From: Pseudomonas viciae
GTDB lineage: Bacteria; Pseudomonadota; Gammaproteobacteria; Pseudomonadales; Pseudomonadaceae
NCBI RefSeq assembly: GCF_004786035.1
Contig: NZ_CP035088.1
Coordinates: 1,090,001 to 1,154,000, forward strand
Direction of reading: 5' to 3'
DNA length: 64,000 nt
A program made the position numbers and the translations under genes. Within the stretch, counting starts at the first letter, position 1. The number at the start of each line of letters is the position of its first letter. This document shows positions 39,770-48,020 of this stretch, one piece after another. The notes beneath the pieces were generated by a model. That model was not told the DNA's origin. It worked only from the letters and a program-made list of their open reading frames with translations, and made no database searches.

Positions 39770-40677
39770 TGAACCTGCCCCTGGCTTCCAGCGCATCCGG
39801 CGCCACCGCGCTGCCCGCTTCCAGTACCGCAGCGATGGCCGCCAGCGCTTTGCGCCTGCTGCGTTTTTTACTGCGTAACCCGATGACCTTCGCCGGCCTG
39901 GTCGTCGTCTCGACCCTGATGCTGGTGGCGGCTTTCGCGCCTTGGATCGCTGGCCACGATCCGCTGTTGCAGAACCTTGCCGGCGCGTTGCAGGCGCCGA
40001 GCAGCGCGCACTGGTTCGGCACTGACGAATACGGTCGCGATGTCTTCGCCCGGCTGGTGTATGGCTCGCGCATCACGCTGTACATCGTCTTGCTGGTGAC
40101 GGTGATTGTCGGCCCCATCGGCCTGCTGGTCGGAACGGTGTCCGGCTACTTCGGCGGTTGGGTCGACAGCCTGTTCATGCGCATCACCGACATCTTCATC
40201 TCGTTCCCCAGCCTGGTCCTGGCGTTGGCGTTCATCGCCGCCCTCGGCCCGGGACTGGAGCACGCGGTGATCGCCATCGCACTCACCGCATGGCCGCCGA
40301 TTGCCCGGCTCGCCCGCGCCGAAACCCTGCCGTTGCGCAACGCTGACTTCGTCGTCGCGGTGCAGCTTCAGGGCGCGTCGAGTACCCGGGTCATCCTGCG
40401 GCACATCATTCCGATGTGCCTGTCGTCGGTGATCATCCGCCTGACCATGAACATGGCGAGCATCATCCTCACCGCCGCCGCCCTGGGTTTTCTCGGCCTC
40501 GGCGCCCAGGCACCGTTGCCGGAGTGGGGCGCGATGATCTCCACCGGGCGGCGCTACATGCTCGAAAGCTGGTGGCTGGTGGCGGCGCCCGGTGCGGCGA
40601 TCATGCTGGTCAGCCTGGCCTTCAACCTGTTGGGCGACGGCTTGCGCGACGTCCTCGACCCGCGCAGCCAATCCTGA
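39769..40677 (+). CDS. ABC transporter permease (DppC type)
   Basis: 302-aa permease with the OppC_N segment HDPLLQNLAGALQAPSSAHWFGTDEYGRDVF, six helices and an EAA-like loop (NADFVVAVQLQGASSTRVILRHI). Coupled to the preceding permease by a 1-bp overlap of stop and start. Confidence 0.92.
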   Translation: MNLPLASSASGATALPASSTAAMAASALRLLRFLLRNPMTFAGLVVVSTLMLVAAFAPWIAGHDPLLQNLAGALQAPSSAHWFGTDEYGRDVFARLVYGSRITLYIVLLVTVIVGPIGLLVGTVSGYFGGWVDSLFMRITDIFISFPSLVLALAFIAALGPGLEHAVIAIALTAWPPIARLARAETLPLRNADFVVAVQLQGASSTRVILRHIIPMCLSSVIIRLTMNMASIILTAAALGFLGLGAQAPLPEWGAMISTGRRYMLESWWLVAAPGAAIMLVSLAFNLLGDGLRDVLDPRSQS

Positions 40678-40688
40678 GGAGCAGCCCC

Positions 40689-41528
40689 ATGACTGAGATA
40701 AAACTTGCCGTGCAGGACCTGTGTGTGGAATTTCGCAACGCCGGCAAAACTTCCCTGGCCGTGCGTGATGTGTCGTTCACCCTGGGCCGGGAAAAACTCG
40801 CCATTGTCGGTGAATCCGGCTCGGGCAAATCCACCGTGGGCCGCAGCCTTTTGCGTCTGCATCCACCGACGGCGCGGGTCACTGCCAAGACCTTGCGCTT
40901 CGCCGATATCGACCTGTTGGCTGCCAGCGAGAAGCAGATCCAGGCGATTCGCGGTGCGCGCATGTCGATGATCATGCAAGACCCCAAATACTCGCTGAAC
41001 CCGGTGGTGCGGGTCGGTGAACAAATCGCCGAGGCCTATCTGGCCCATCACAGAGTGCCCCATCGCGAAGCCCGCGAGCGCGCCCTGGACATGCTCGCCA
41101 AGGTGCACATTCGTGACCCCCGGCGGGTCTACGACCTGTACCCCCATGAAGTTTCGGGCGGCATGGGCCAGCGGATCATGATCGCCATGATGGTCATCAC
41201 CGACCCTCAGGTGATCATCGCTGACGAACCGACCTCGGCCCTCGATGTTTCGGTGCGCCGCCAGGTGCTCAACGTGTTGGAGGAGTTGGTCAGCGAGCGC
41301 GACCTGGGGCTGATTTTCATCAGCCACGATTTGAACCTGGTGCGACATTTCTGTGACCGCGTGCTGGTGATGTACGCCGGCCGCGTGGTCGAGTCGATTG
41401 CCGCCGCCGACCTGGACCAAGCCAGTCATCCCTACACTCGTGGCCTGTTGGCCGCACTGCCCAGCCTGGATCATCGGCGCGCCACCTTGCCGGTGTTGCA
41501 GCGTGACCCACAGTGGTTGAATGCTTGA
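40689..41528 (+). CDS. ABC transporter ATP-binding protein (DppD type)
   Basis: 279-aa ATPase. Walker A GESGSGKS, Q-loop in MIMQDPKYSLNP, signature SGGMGQR, Walker B VIIADEPTSALD and switch His in FISHDLNLV. The C-terminal oligopeptide-type extension ends in HPYTRGLLAALP. Note that the signature has Met where LSGGQ-type proteins have Gln. ATG 40689 gives 11 bp after the permease. Confidence 0.93.
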   Translation: MTEIKLAVQDLCVEFRNAGKTSLAVRDVSFTLGREKLAIVGESGSGKSTVGRSLLRLHPPTARVTAKTLRFADIDLLAASEKQIQAIRGARMSMIMQDPKYSLNPVVRVGEQIAEAYLAHHRVPHREARERALDMLAKVHIRDPRRVYDLYPHEVSGGMGQRIMIAMMVITDPQVIIADEPTSALDVSVRRQVLNVLEELVSERDLGLIFISHDLNLVRHFCDRVLVMYAGRVVESIAAADLDQASHPYTRGLLAALPSLDHRRATLPVLQRDPQWLNA

Positions 41529-41538
41529 GGAGCCTGTC

Positions 41539-42306
41539 ATGAGCATGATCGAAATCGCCGGCCTGAACCTCTGTTTTGGCACCGGCGCGGCACTGAACGC
41601 GGTACTGCACGACGTCGATTTGAGCGTTGCCGAAGGCCAGGCATTCGGCCTGGTGGGGGAGTCCGGTTCGGGCAAGACCACCGTCCTGCGCTGCCTGGCC
41701 GGGCAGTACCAGCATTGGACCGGGCAACTGCGGGTCGCCGGCCAAGCCGTGACCCGCAACTTGCCACTGAACCACTACCGCACCGTGCAGATGGTGTTCC
41801 AGGACCCGTATGCCTCGTTGCATCCGCGCTACACCGTCGATGCCGCGTTGCAGGAGCCGCTGCGCATTCACGGCATCGAGGGGCGTGCGCAGAAGGTCAG
41901 CGAGATCCTGCGCAAGGTCGGCCTGAATGACAGCTTCCGCTTCCGATACCCGCACCAGTTATCCGGTGGCCAGCGCCAGCGTGTGGCGATCGCCCGTGCG
42001 CTGATCCTGCGTCCCCGGGTGCTGTTGCTGGACGAGCCGACCTCGGCGCTGGATGTCTCGGTGCAGGCGGAAATCCTCAACCTGCTGGCCGACTTGCGCC
42101 GCCAGGAAGGGCTGACCTACCTGATGGTGACCCACGATCTGGCGGTGGTGGCGCACTTGTGCGATCGGGTCGCGGTGATGCAGCAGGGCAGGGTGGTGGA
42201 GACGCTCGACAGTCAACTTCTGGCGAGCGACGGCGCCACGCACGCGTATACCCGTTTGCTGGTGCAGGCCAGCCGCGACATACAGCGAATACCTATTGCT
42301 GTCTGA
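41539..42306 (+). CDS. ABC transporter ATP-binding protein (DppF type)
   Basis: 255-aa ATPase. Walker A GESGSGKT, signature LSGGQRQR, Walker B VLLLDEPTSALD, switch VTHDLAVV. Somewhat shorter than usual DppF, lacking the long C-terminal extension. ATG 41539 behind GAGGAGCCTGTC. It completes the importer with the preceding four genes. Confidence 0.93.
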   Translation: MSMIEIAGLNLCFGTGAALNAVLHDVDLSVAEGQAFGLVGESGSGKTTVLRCLAGQYQHWTGQLRVAGQAVTRNLPLNHYRTVQMVFQDPYASLHPRYTVDAALQEPLRIHGIEGRAQKVSEILRKVGLNDSFRFRYPHQLSGGQRQRVAIARALILRPRVLLLDEPTSALDVSVQAEILNLLADLRRQEGLTYLMVTHDLAVVAHLCDRVAVMQQGRVVETLDSQLLASDGATHAYTRLLVQASRDIQRIPIAV

Positions 42307-42436
42307 AGTGATGAGTTTGTTGCACTTGTTTTAACCCGAAACAGACGTTGAACCGCAGGTTTCAATGCCGCGCACGCGCTCGCCTGTGATTTGGCGTTTA
42401 ACCCAACTTACTATTCAACCAACAAGAATAAAAAAC

Positions 42437-43159
42437 ATGAAAAAGACACTCGTAGTAGTTTCTGTCGCTTCGTTGTTCACATCGGTTGTTGCCCAGGCCG
42501 ATACCGGCTATATCAACGTTCGCCATCAATATGCGGAAAAAACCCGCATGCACGCCGACCGTGCCAAGTTTGGTATTCGGCTGGACAATGGCGTGGGCCT
42601 GGAAGGTGAACTCAAATACAAGACCGCCGGTGACCGGCAAGACGTCGCCTTCGACAATACCGTCGGCAGCGGCCATGAATTCACTGTCAACTACCAGCAC
42701 AAGATCAATGACCGCTGGACGCTGACGCCTTCGCTGGCCCTGGACAGCGATGAGGAATCCACCACCTACAAACTGGGCCTGCGCCTGGGTTACCGCGTGA
42801 CCAAAGAGCTGAGCATCGCCGGGCGCTACCGTTTTGATTCAGCCAAGCTTGACCGCGACCAGATCGACCGTGACGTGCCGCATAATGGGCAGGACGATCA
42901 GAAGGTCAACCGTTACGATGTTTATATCAACTATGGTCCTCAAGGACCGTGGGCCTATGAATATCAATTGACTTACTTCGATGCCGACTACATTCGCTAT
43001 AACGGCGGTACCGACGACTATGAACAGAATGCCGTGGTCAAATACCAGTGGGACAAACGCTGGGCGCCGTTCTTTGAAGTGGGTGATATTAAAGTCAACT
43101 CGGTCGACAGTGATCGCCAGTTGCGGTTGCGTGTCGGTGTTAAGTACAGCTTCTTCTAA
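42437..43159 (+). CDS. KdgM-like outer-membrane oligosaccharide porin
   Basis: 240-aa protein with a Sec signal (ending VVAQA, cleavage near VAQADT) and an alternating beta-barrel pattern ending in an outer-membrane Phe (VGVKYSFF). It matches the KdgM/OmpG-like family of monomeric porins for acidic oligosaccharides such as oligogalacturonates. It lies 130 bp after the ABC importer and supports an acidic sugar substrate for the cluster. Confidence 0.82.
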   Translation: MKKTLVVVSVASLFTSVVAQADTGYINVRHQYAEKTRMHADRAKFGIRLDNGVGLEGELKYKTAGDRQDVAFDNTVGSGHEFTVNYQHKINDRWTLTPSLALDSDEESTTYKLGLRLGYRVTKELSIAGRYRFDSAKLDRDQIDRDVPHNGQDDQKVNRYDVYINYGPQGPWAYEYQLTYFDADYIRYNGGTDDYEQNAVVKYQWDKRWAPFFEVGDIKVNSVDSDRQLRLRVGVKYSFF

Positions 43160-43170
43160 GTTGTGGGCAT

Positions 43171-43914
43171 TTATTCGTTGTAAAAAGCCTGGCGTTGTTG
43201 GGTTTCACACAGGCGCATGCGGCTATTACTCAAATGCAAGTACATGGCCGCCCGCGCTGCATCGACATGACCACTGGCGATGGCGTCGAAGATCTGCTGA
43301 TGTTCGGCGTTGATTCCTTGCAAGTAAGCGCTGCGATCACTTTGCCCGGAGTAAGCGGAGTTCATGCGCGTACGCGGGATCAGCTTCGTACCCAGGTGCT
43401 TCATGATGTCGATCAGGTAGTAATTGCCGGCCGCCTTGGCGATTTTCAGGTGGAACTGGAAATCGGCATTGATGGTGGTGCCGGACTTTTCCGGACCTTG
43501 CAGCAACGCCTCCAGCGCCTGGGCCAGTTCGGCCAGGGCTTCAGGCGTTGCGCGCTCGGCGGCCATGCCAGCGGCCTGGACTTCCAGGCTCAGGCGAAAC
43601 TCCAGCAGGTTGAGTACATCCGACAAGGTGGCAATCGTCGCCGGCCCCAGGGTGAAACCCTCCGGTGCCGGCATGTCCAGGACAAAGGTGCCGACGCCAT
43701 GCCGCGTCTCCACCAGCCCCGCCGCCTGCAAGCGCGACAGCGCCTCACGCACCACCGAACGACTGACGCCTTCGGCTTCCATGATGTGCACTTCGGTGGG
43801 AAGCTTTTCGCCGCGCTTGAGAACGCCTTCACGCATGCGCTGGGCAAAGCGGTCGACCAGTGTTTCGGCGAGGCGGCGCGGCTTGTTCAGTGGAGATAAC
43901 GCTTGATCCGTCAT
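43171..43914 (-). CDS. FadR-subfamily GntR regulator A
   Basis: 247-aa repressor. Winged helix-turn-helix about 14-80 (LPTEVHIMEAEGVSRSVVREALSRL), then a helical FCD effector domain (about 95-235) with the metal/ligand His residues in FQFHLKIAKAAGN and INAEHQQIFDAI, and YLHLSNSR. It points back toward the porin gene and diverges from a paralogous regulator. Likely a sugar-acid-responsive repressor of the cluster. Confidence 0.9.
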   Translation of the reverse strand: MTDQALSPLNKPRRLAETLVDRFAQRMREGVLKRGEKLPTEVHIMEAEGVSRSVVREALSRLQAAGLVETRHGVGTFVLDMPAPEGFTLGPATIATLSDVLNLLEFRLSLEVQAAGMAAERATPEALAELAQALEALLQGPEKSGTTINADFQFHLKIAKAAGNYYLIDIMKHLGTKLIPRTRMNSAYSGQSDRSAYLQGINAEHQQIFDAIASGHVDAARAAMYLHLSNSRMRLCETQQRQAFYNE

Positions 43915-44011
43915 CGGCTTGCTCTTGGGTGATCAGCGGGCATTATAGTGCGTTTCGGCGCAAGGTCGCGGCTATAATGCCGCGATCGTCTGGCTTTAAT
44001 GGATAGGTGCA
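43915..44011. promoter_or_regulatory. Overlapping divergent promoters of the two FadR-type regulators
   Basis: GCATTATAG (43940-43948) and CTATAATGC (43972-43980) are exact inverted copies, each giving a TATAAT-type -10 box reading outward toward its gene. They lie 23 bp apart, so transcription of the two genes should compete or be co-repressed. Confidence 0.6.
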
Positions 44012-44725
44012 ATGGACCGTGTCACAACCGATCGACGCCTGAGCATGACCCAGCAACTGGTGGTCGACCTGACGCAGCAGATACTGGCCGGCGAACTGCC
44101 CGCAGGCAGCAAACTGCCTACCGAACAGGTGATCATCAAGGAACGCGGCGTCAGTCGGACGGTGGTTCGCGAAGCCATGTCGCGGCTCCAGGCCGAAGGC
44201 TTGGTCGAAACCCGCCACGGCATCGGCACCTTCGTGGTCGACACCGCTCGCCCGGGGGATTTCCAGGGCAGCAAGCATGTAAAGGGCGGCGCGTACGACG
44301 CTCTAGCGGTGATCGAACTGCGCCTGAGCCTGGAAGTGGAAGCGGCCGGCATTGCCGCGCAACGTTCCACGCCGGAACAGTTGCAGGCGATGCGTGAGGC
44401 GCTGGATGCGGCGAACGCTTTCGAGGCAACGGATGACGAAAGCGCCCGGGTGGATTTCGAATTTCATCTGCAGATTGCCCAGTGCACCGGCAACAGCTTC
44501 TTTATCGATGCCATGGCTCATGTGGGGAGTGCGTTGATCGCGGTTATCCAACAGGCCGGACCTGCTGTCACGGTTGAAAATCGGGCGTTGGTGATTCGCG
44601 AGCGCGAGCAGATCTATGCAGCGCTGGCGCGGCGTGATGCGGAAGCTGCACGGGCGTCGATGCGGTTGCACTTGATCAACATGCTGCAGCGGATTCGGGG
44701 TGTGGTTGAGTTGACGGCGCAGTAA
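44012..44725 (+). CDS. FadR-subfamily GntR regulator B
   Basis: 237-aa paralogue of regulator A, sharing LPTEQVIIKERGVSRTVVREAMSRL and VDFEFHLQIAQCTGNS with the FCD His residues and LHLINMLQR. It diverges from regulator A, which suggests tandem duplication and inversion. Possibly responds to a different intermediate of the same pathway. Confidence 0.9.
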   Translation: MDRVTTDRRLSMTQQLVVDLTQQILAGELPAGSKLPTEQVIIKERGVSRTVVREAMSRLQAEGLVETRHGIGTFVVDTARPGDFQGSKHVKGGAYDALAVIELRLSLEVEAAGIAAQRSTPEQLQAMREALDAANAFEATDDESARVDFEFHLQIAQCTGNSFFIDAMAHVGSALIAVIQQAGPAVTVENRALVIREREQIYAALARRDAEAARASMRLHLINMLQRIRGVVELTAQ

Positions 44726-44756
44726 CCTCCACAGAACTTGAGCCCGCCACAGCCCC

Positions 44757-44845
44757 CTGTGGGAGCGAGCTTGCTCGCGATGACGGCGGCACATTCAACA
44801 TCTCCATTTCAGGCAGACTGCCTTCGCGAGCCGACTCCAGTGGAG
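44757..44845. repeat. REP-like doublet, right arm degenerate
   Basis: TGTGGGAGCGAGCTTGCTCG at 44758 is intact; the facing arm (CTTCGCGAGCCGACTCCAGT, near 44822) has lost its core. Confidence 0.65.
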
Positions 44846-44976
44846 CGTGCCTGGGTTCCCCTTGGCTAAAGTTCACCAACAGTAAGTCGATAGTGTCTTT
44901 CTGGATGAGTGCATTGATTGAGGCATCAATCAGCGTCTCTCGTTATCGTTTAATTGGGAATGGATAAGGATAGGTA

Positions 44977-46137
44977 ATGGAGCAGGAAGTTGGTACCAAG
45001 GACGAGAAACACAAGCGCGTTTCGTTCCAACAGGATATCTATGCCGCGCTGAAACTGATGGCCGAGCACTGGGGCCTGATAGGCAGTCTGGGTGCGTTAA
45101 TCAGTGCGGTGGTCAGTTTTGCAATCCTGATGACGTATGCGAAGGCGATCGATCGAATCGACCTTTTGCCATTGGTGTTCGATAAGAAACTATCTGCGCT
45201 GCTTCCGTGGATGGGCGTGGTTGCCTTTGTCCTGTTTCTTTACATGGTGGTGATGTGTGTCACCACCTTGTTCTATGCGTTAGCCGTGTCCTTTTTCAAC
45301 CAAACACCGAACCTCAGGCCAGCGGTTGCCCGATGGTTTTTCTGGGCGGCGGTCGTGGGCTCGTTGATTATTGTGGCCTTCGCGTTCCAGGCACCTCTGG
45401 TCGACCATTGGATTGTCGCCTTTGTCATCCTTTCAGGCATGAGTGCGGTCTTGGGCTTATCGTTGAAATCAAAAAAAATCCGAATGGCCTTGAAGTTGGT
45501 GTCCCTCTTTAACAACCTCAAAGGCCTTGGGGTTTGGTGGCATCAGGCAGGTGTTTTGTTTTTTGCCTACTTTATTTTGATGGTCGCCGTTTTCGCCGCC
45601 GTGTACCCGATGTTGATATTGCTGAAGTCGTACACGGGTAAAGACACTCCGGAAGCCATCACCACGCTGATGGTCATTTCCATGGTGGCGGTGGTCTTGT
45701 TGTTCTTGCCGGCCTTGATCTTCTTTGTGAGTAAAAAACATATTGTCGCCCGAGGGCTGTTGTCGTTCGGATCGGCATTGCTAGTGACCTTGGTAGTTGT
45801 CGCCATCTATCCAGGCGCGAGTTCTACCGTAGTGTTCAAGGCGGCGGGGATGATGGGGGTGCGCGAGACGACTCCACTCAAATATCGGTTGTTGAAGAAT
45901 TTTGAGGTCAAAGACTTTGATGCGGCGAGCTGGGGAACGGTGGACGTGAGCCGGGACCTCCCGGTTGTAGAAGCCTTTCCACTCTTCTCGCTTGGGGATG
46001 TTCTGCTGCTGTGCCCCAGTGGCTTGAGCGGTACGCGCCTGGGCCAGTGGCCGGAGCATTCACATGTCTGCATCGTCACGCAACGCAGTGATGTGGTGAT
46101 ATTGCCCGGCGCGACAGTTGTGCCCGAGCAAACGTAG
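44977..46137 (+). CDS. Multi-pass membrane protein of unknown function
   Basis: 386 aa. A polar N-terminus (about 1-30) precedes about eight hydrophobic segments (approximately 35-55, 75-100, 112-130, 135-155, 188-210, 222-245, 258-275). The last 100 residues form a soluble domain ending in SGTRLGQWPEHSHVCIVTQRSD. No family recognised. It stands alone upstream of the IS110 insertion, with somewhat lower GC than its neighbours; the start ATG follows GGATAGGTA. Confidence 0.75.
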   Translation: MEQEVGTKDEKHKRVSFQQDIYAALKLMAEHWGLIGSLGALISAVVSFAILMTYAKAIDRIDLLPLVFDKKLSALLPWMGVVAFVLFLYMVVMCVTTLFYALAVSFFNQTPNLRPAVARWFFWAAVVGSLIIVAFAFQAPLVDHWIVAFVILSGMSAVLGLSLKSKKIRMALKLVSLFNNLKGLGVWWHQAGVLFFAYFILMVAVFAAVYPMLILLKSYTGKDTPEAITTLMVISMVAVVLLFLPALIFFVSKKHIVARGLLSFGSALLVTLVVVAIYPGASSTVVFKAAGMMGVRETTPLKYRLLKNFEVKDFDAASWGTVDVSRDLPVVEAFPLFSLGDVLLLCPSGLSGTRLGQWPEHSHVCIVTQRSDVVILPGATVVPEQT

Positions 46138-46161
46138 CAATGGGTTAGACAGCCACAGCCC

Positions 46162-46245
46162 CTGTAGGAGCGAGCTTGCTCGCGATGACGATGGCACAGC
46201 CAGCATCACCGTCCCAGACAGACCGCTATCGCGAGCAAGCTCGCT
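46162..46245. repeat. REP-like doublet interrupted by the IS110 element
   Basis: TGTAGGAGCGAGCTTGCTCG at 46164 faces GCGAGCAAGCTCGCT at 46231-46245, where the palindrome stops. The expected continuation CCCACAG resumes at 47415-47421, after the insertion. Confidence 0.85.
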
Positions 46246-46259
46246 TGTATGTTTAGACT

Positions 46260-46425
46260 TGAAGGGGTGGGCGGGACTAAAAGCTCGATTCCGACTCTAG
46301 CCAGTACGGACCGTGGGAGACTTCTCGTTCCGCCCTTTCTACCTAAAGCGCCGATAAGGAATTCATCGGTAAAACCGACGATAGAGGCAAGCCAGCGCAA
46401 AGGTAGACCCCGACAAGCACCTAAA
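46260..46425 (+). ncRNA. Candidate IS110 bridge RNA
   Basis: The left non-coding end of the element should encode the bridge RNA. AAGCTCG at 46281-46287 equals the 7 bp left of the CT core in the target (46237-46243). GTGGGAG at 46313-46319 is the complement of CTCCCAC right of it (47413-47419). Weaker donor guides follow: ATAGA (46381-46385) matches the right end of the element (47406-47410), and ACAAG (46413-46417) complements CTTGT across the left end. Each pair is about 32 nt apart. Boundaries are approximate. Confidence 0.75.
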
Positions 46426-46446
46426 CCCTAGCTCCGAGGATTCGTC

Positions 46447-47409
46447 ATGACAATCCTTAACTCACCAACGGTTATTGGTATCGATGTAGCGAAGGCCGAA
46501 ATCGTCGTTTACCGCGAAGACCTGAAAATCACTCAAGCCATCGACAACAATCGCGAAGCTCTTGGCCGGTGGCTCAAAACGCTACCAGCCCAAAGCTCGA
46601 TTGCGCTGGAAGCCACCAGCTTTTATCACCTGGACACAGCTGAGCTGGCCCATGGAATGGGGTTTCATGTTTACGTTGTGGATCCTTATCGGGTGGCCCA
46701 TTACCGTGAAAGTATTGGTCTGCGGGCTAAAACTGATCCTTGTGATGCGCGTTTGCTGGCTCGCTATCTAACGAACGAGCAAGCAAGGCTGCGTATCTGG
46801 AGCCCACCTCCAGAAGCCTACAAAGTGTTAAAGAACCTGCTTAGAAAACGTGCGGCACTCATCAAGGCCCGCGTCAGTATCGTGCTGAGTTTTTCGAACG
46901 AACCACGTCTGAAGGACATCTTGGCCCGGCAGCTGGAGGTCTTCAAAGAGTCCGACCAGGCCATTCAGAAACTAATGCGTGAGGCCAGCCAAGCGGCAGG
47001 GATCACTGAAAACATCAACCGCTGCAAAGCCATTGAAGGGATTGGTGAACTGACGGCCATTGGCTTGGCGACCGCATTCATGCGCGGTCACTTCGTCAGT
47101 GGCGATGCATTCATTGCTTTCTTGGGGATGGATTTGCGCCCAAAAGATTCAGGGAAGAAGCACAGTCCTCGTCACTTGAGCAAAAAAGGGGACGGGGAGC
47201 TACGACGCTTGGCGCACAACGCCGCGATGGCGGCCTGTCGGTCTCCTGCCTGGAAGCCTTACTATGAGGCCTTCTTGGCACGAGGCCTGGCCAGAACTCA
47301 GGCCTTGGTTATCCTCGCACGCAAGTTGTGTCGGGTAGCATTCGCCCTGATGAAAAATCAGAGCGAATACCAACCAAATTCACGGTTGCAGGGTTCCCCT
47401 GCAACATAG
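46447..47409 (+). CDS. IS110-family transposase (DEDD/Ser recombinase)
   Basis: 320-aa recombinase. The RuvC-like DEDD residues are Asp13 (GIDVAK), Glu55 (ALEATSF), Asp97 and Asp100 (AKTDPCDARLLARYL). The C-terminal Tnp domain has the conserved AIEGIGELTAI and the catalytic Ser245 (RHLSKKGDGELRR). Positions closely parallel the IS621 protein. The gene is intact, so the element may be active. Start behind CGAGGATTCGTC. Confidence 0.95.
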   Translation: MTILNSPTVIGIDVAKAEIVVYREDLKITQAIDNNREALGRWLKTLPAQSSIALEATSFYHLDTAELAHGMGFHVYVVDPYRVAHYRESIGLRAKTDPCDARLLARYLTNEQARLRIWSPPPEAYKVLKNLLRKRAALIKARVSIVLSFSNEPRLKDILARQLEVFKESDQAIQKLMREASQAAGITENINRCKAIEGIGELTAIGLATAFMRGHFVSGDAFIAFLGMDLRPKDSGKKHSPRHLSKKGDGELRRLAHNAAMAACRSPAWKPYYEAFLARGLARTQALVILARKLCRVAFALMKNQSEYQPNSRLQGSPAT

Positions 47410-47477
47410 AATCTCCCACAGTTTTTGATCGCAGGGTTTACAGGTTTTGTGCCCTGCAGTTCCCGCCAGGTTAAAGC

Positions 47478-47894
47478 TCAGGGCTCCAGCGCCGGCCCCT
47501 TCAGCTCGATCTGATTACCATCCGGATCGAAGCAGTAGATCGACCAACCTTTACCCTCCGCGCCATACCGCATCTGCGCTTTCTCAACACTCAGGCCGGC
47601 GGAGGCCAAATGAGCGAGGAGGGCTTGTTCATCAAACGGCTCGATACGCAGGCAGAGGTGGTCGACGTTGTGCCCTTGCTTGCCAGCCGCCGGCCCACCC
47701 TGGCGACCAAGCGGCCCGTCGACAGCCACCAGATCGATCATCGAAACACCGGTGCTGAGGTGGATCATGCCCAGATCGTCCCGGCGCTTCTTGAGCTCGC
47801 AACCGAGCACGGACGTATAGAAAGCGAGGCTGCGCTCGATGTCTTTTACGCGCAGGACGATGTGGTCAATACGTTGAATCGTGAAGTTCCTCAT
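47478..47894 (-). CDS. VOC-superfamily (glyoxalase/dioxygenase fold) protein
   Basis: 138 aa with the vicinal-oxygen-chelate fold: IDHIVLRVKDIERSLAFYTSVLG, the metal-site His in DHLCLRIEPFD and the C-terminal IYCFDPDGNQIELKG with metal-binding Glu. Possible glyoxalase, fosfomycin-resistance or dioxygenase-like activity; not assignable. It begins its 3' end right after the IS110 flank. Confidence 0.88.
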   Translation of the reverse strand: MRNFTIQRIDHIVLRVKDIERSLAFYTSVLGCELKKRRDDLGMIHLSTGVSMIDLVAVDGPLGRQGGPAAGKQGHNVDHLCLRIEPFDEQALLAHLASAGLSVEKAQMRYGAEGKGWSIYCFDPDGNQIELKGPALEP

Positions 47895-48020
47895 ACAGGC
47901 CTCCTGTGTTCAGTAGTGGCAGGGCCAAGGGGTTCCTTCACCATAGCGGACAACGCTGGGATGTCGCCCCACGAATGGACTTCAGCCTGCTGCGAATCAG
48001 CGGGCTGCGCGACGTTTTTC

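Larger units (their letters stand above)
46244..47414 (+). mobile_element. IS110-family insertion sequence with CT core, inserted in a REP
   Basis: The REP is split at AAGCTCG-CT | CT-CCCACAG. A CT dinucleotide is present at both junctions (46244-46245 and 47413-47414), as with the CT core of IS110/IS621-type recombination, and no terminal inverted repeats are seen. The element is about 1.17 kb with a 200-bp non-coding left end and almost no right end; the transposase stop lies 3 bp before the right junction. The right flank keeps the REP remainder, giving a precise empty-site prediction. Confidence 0.85.
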
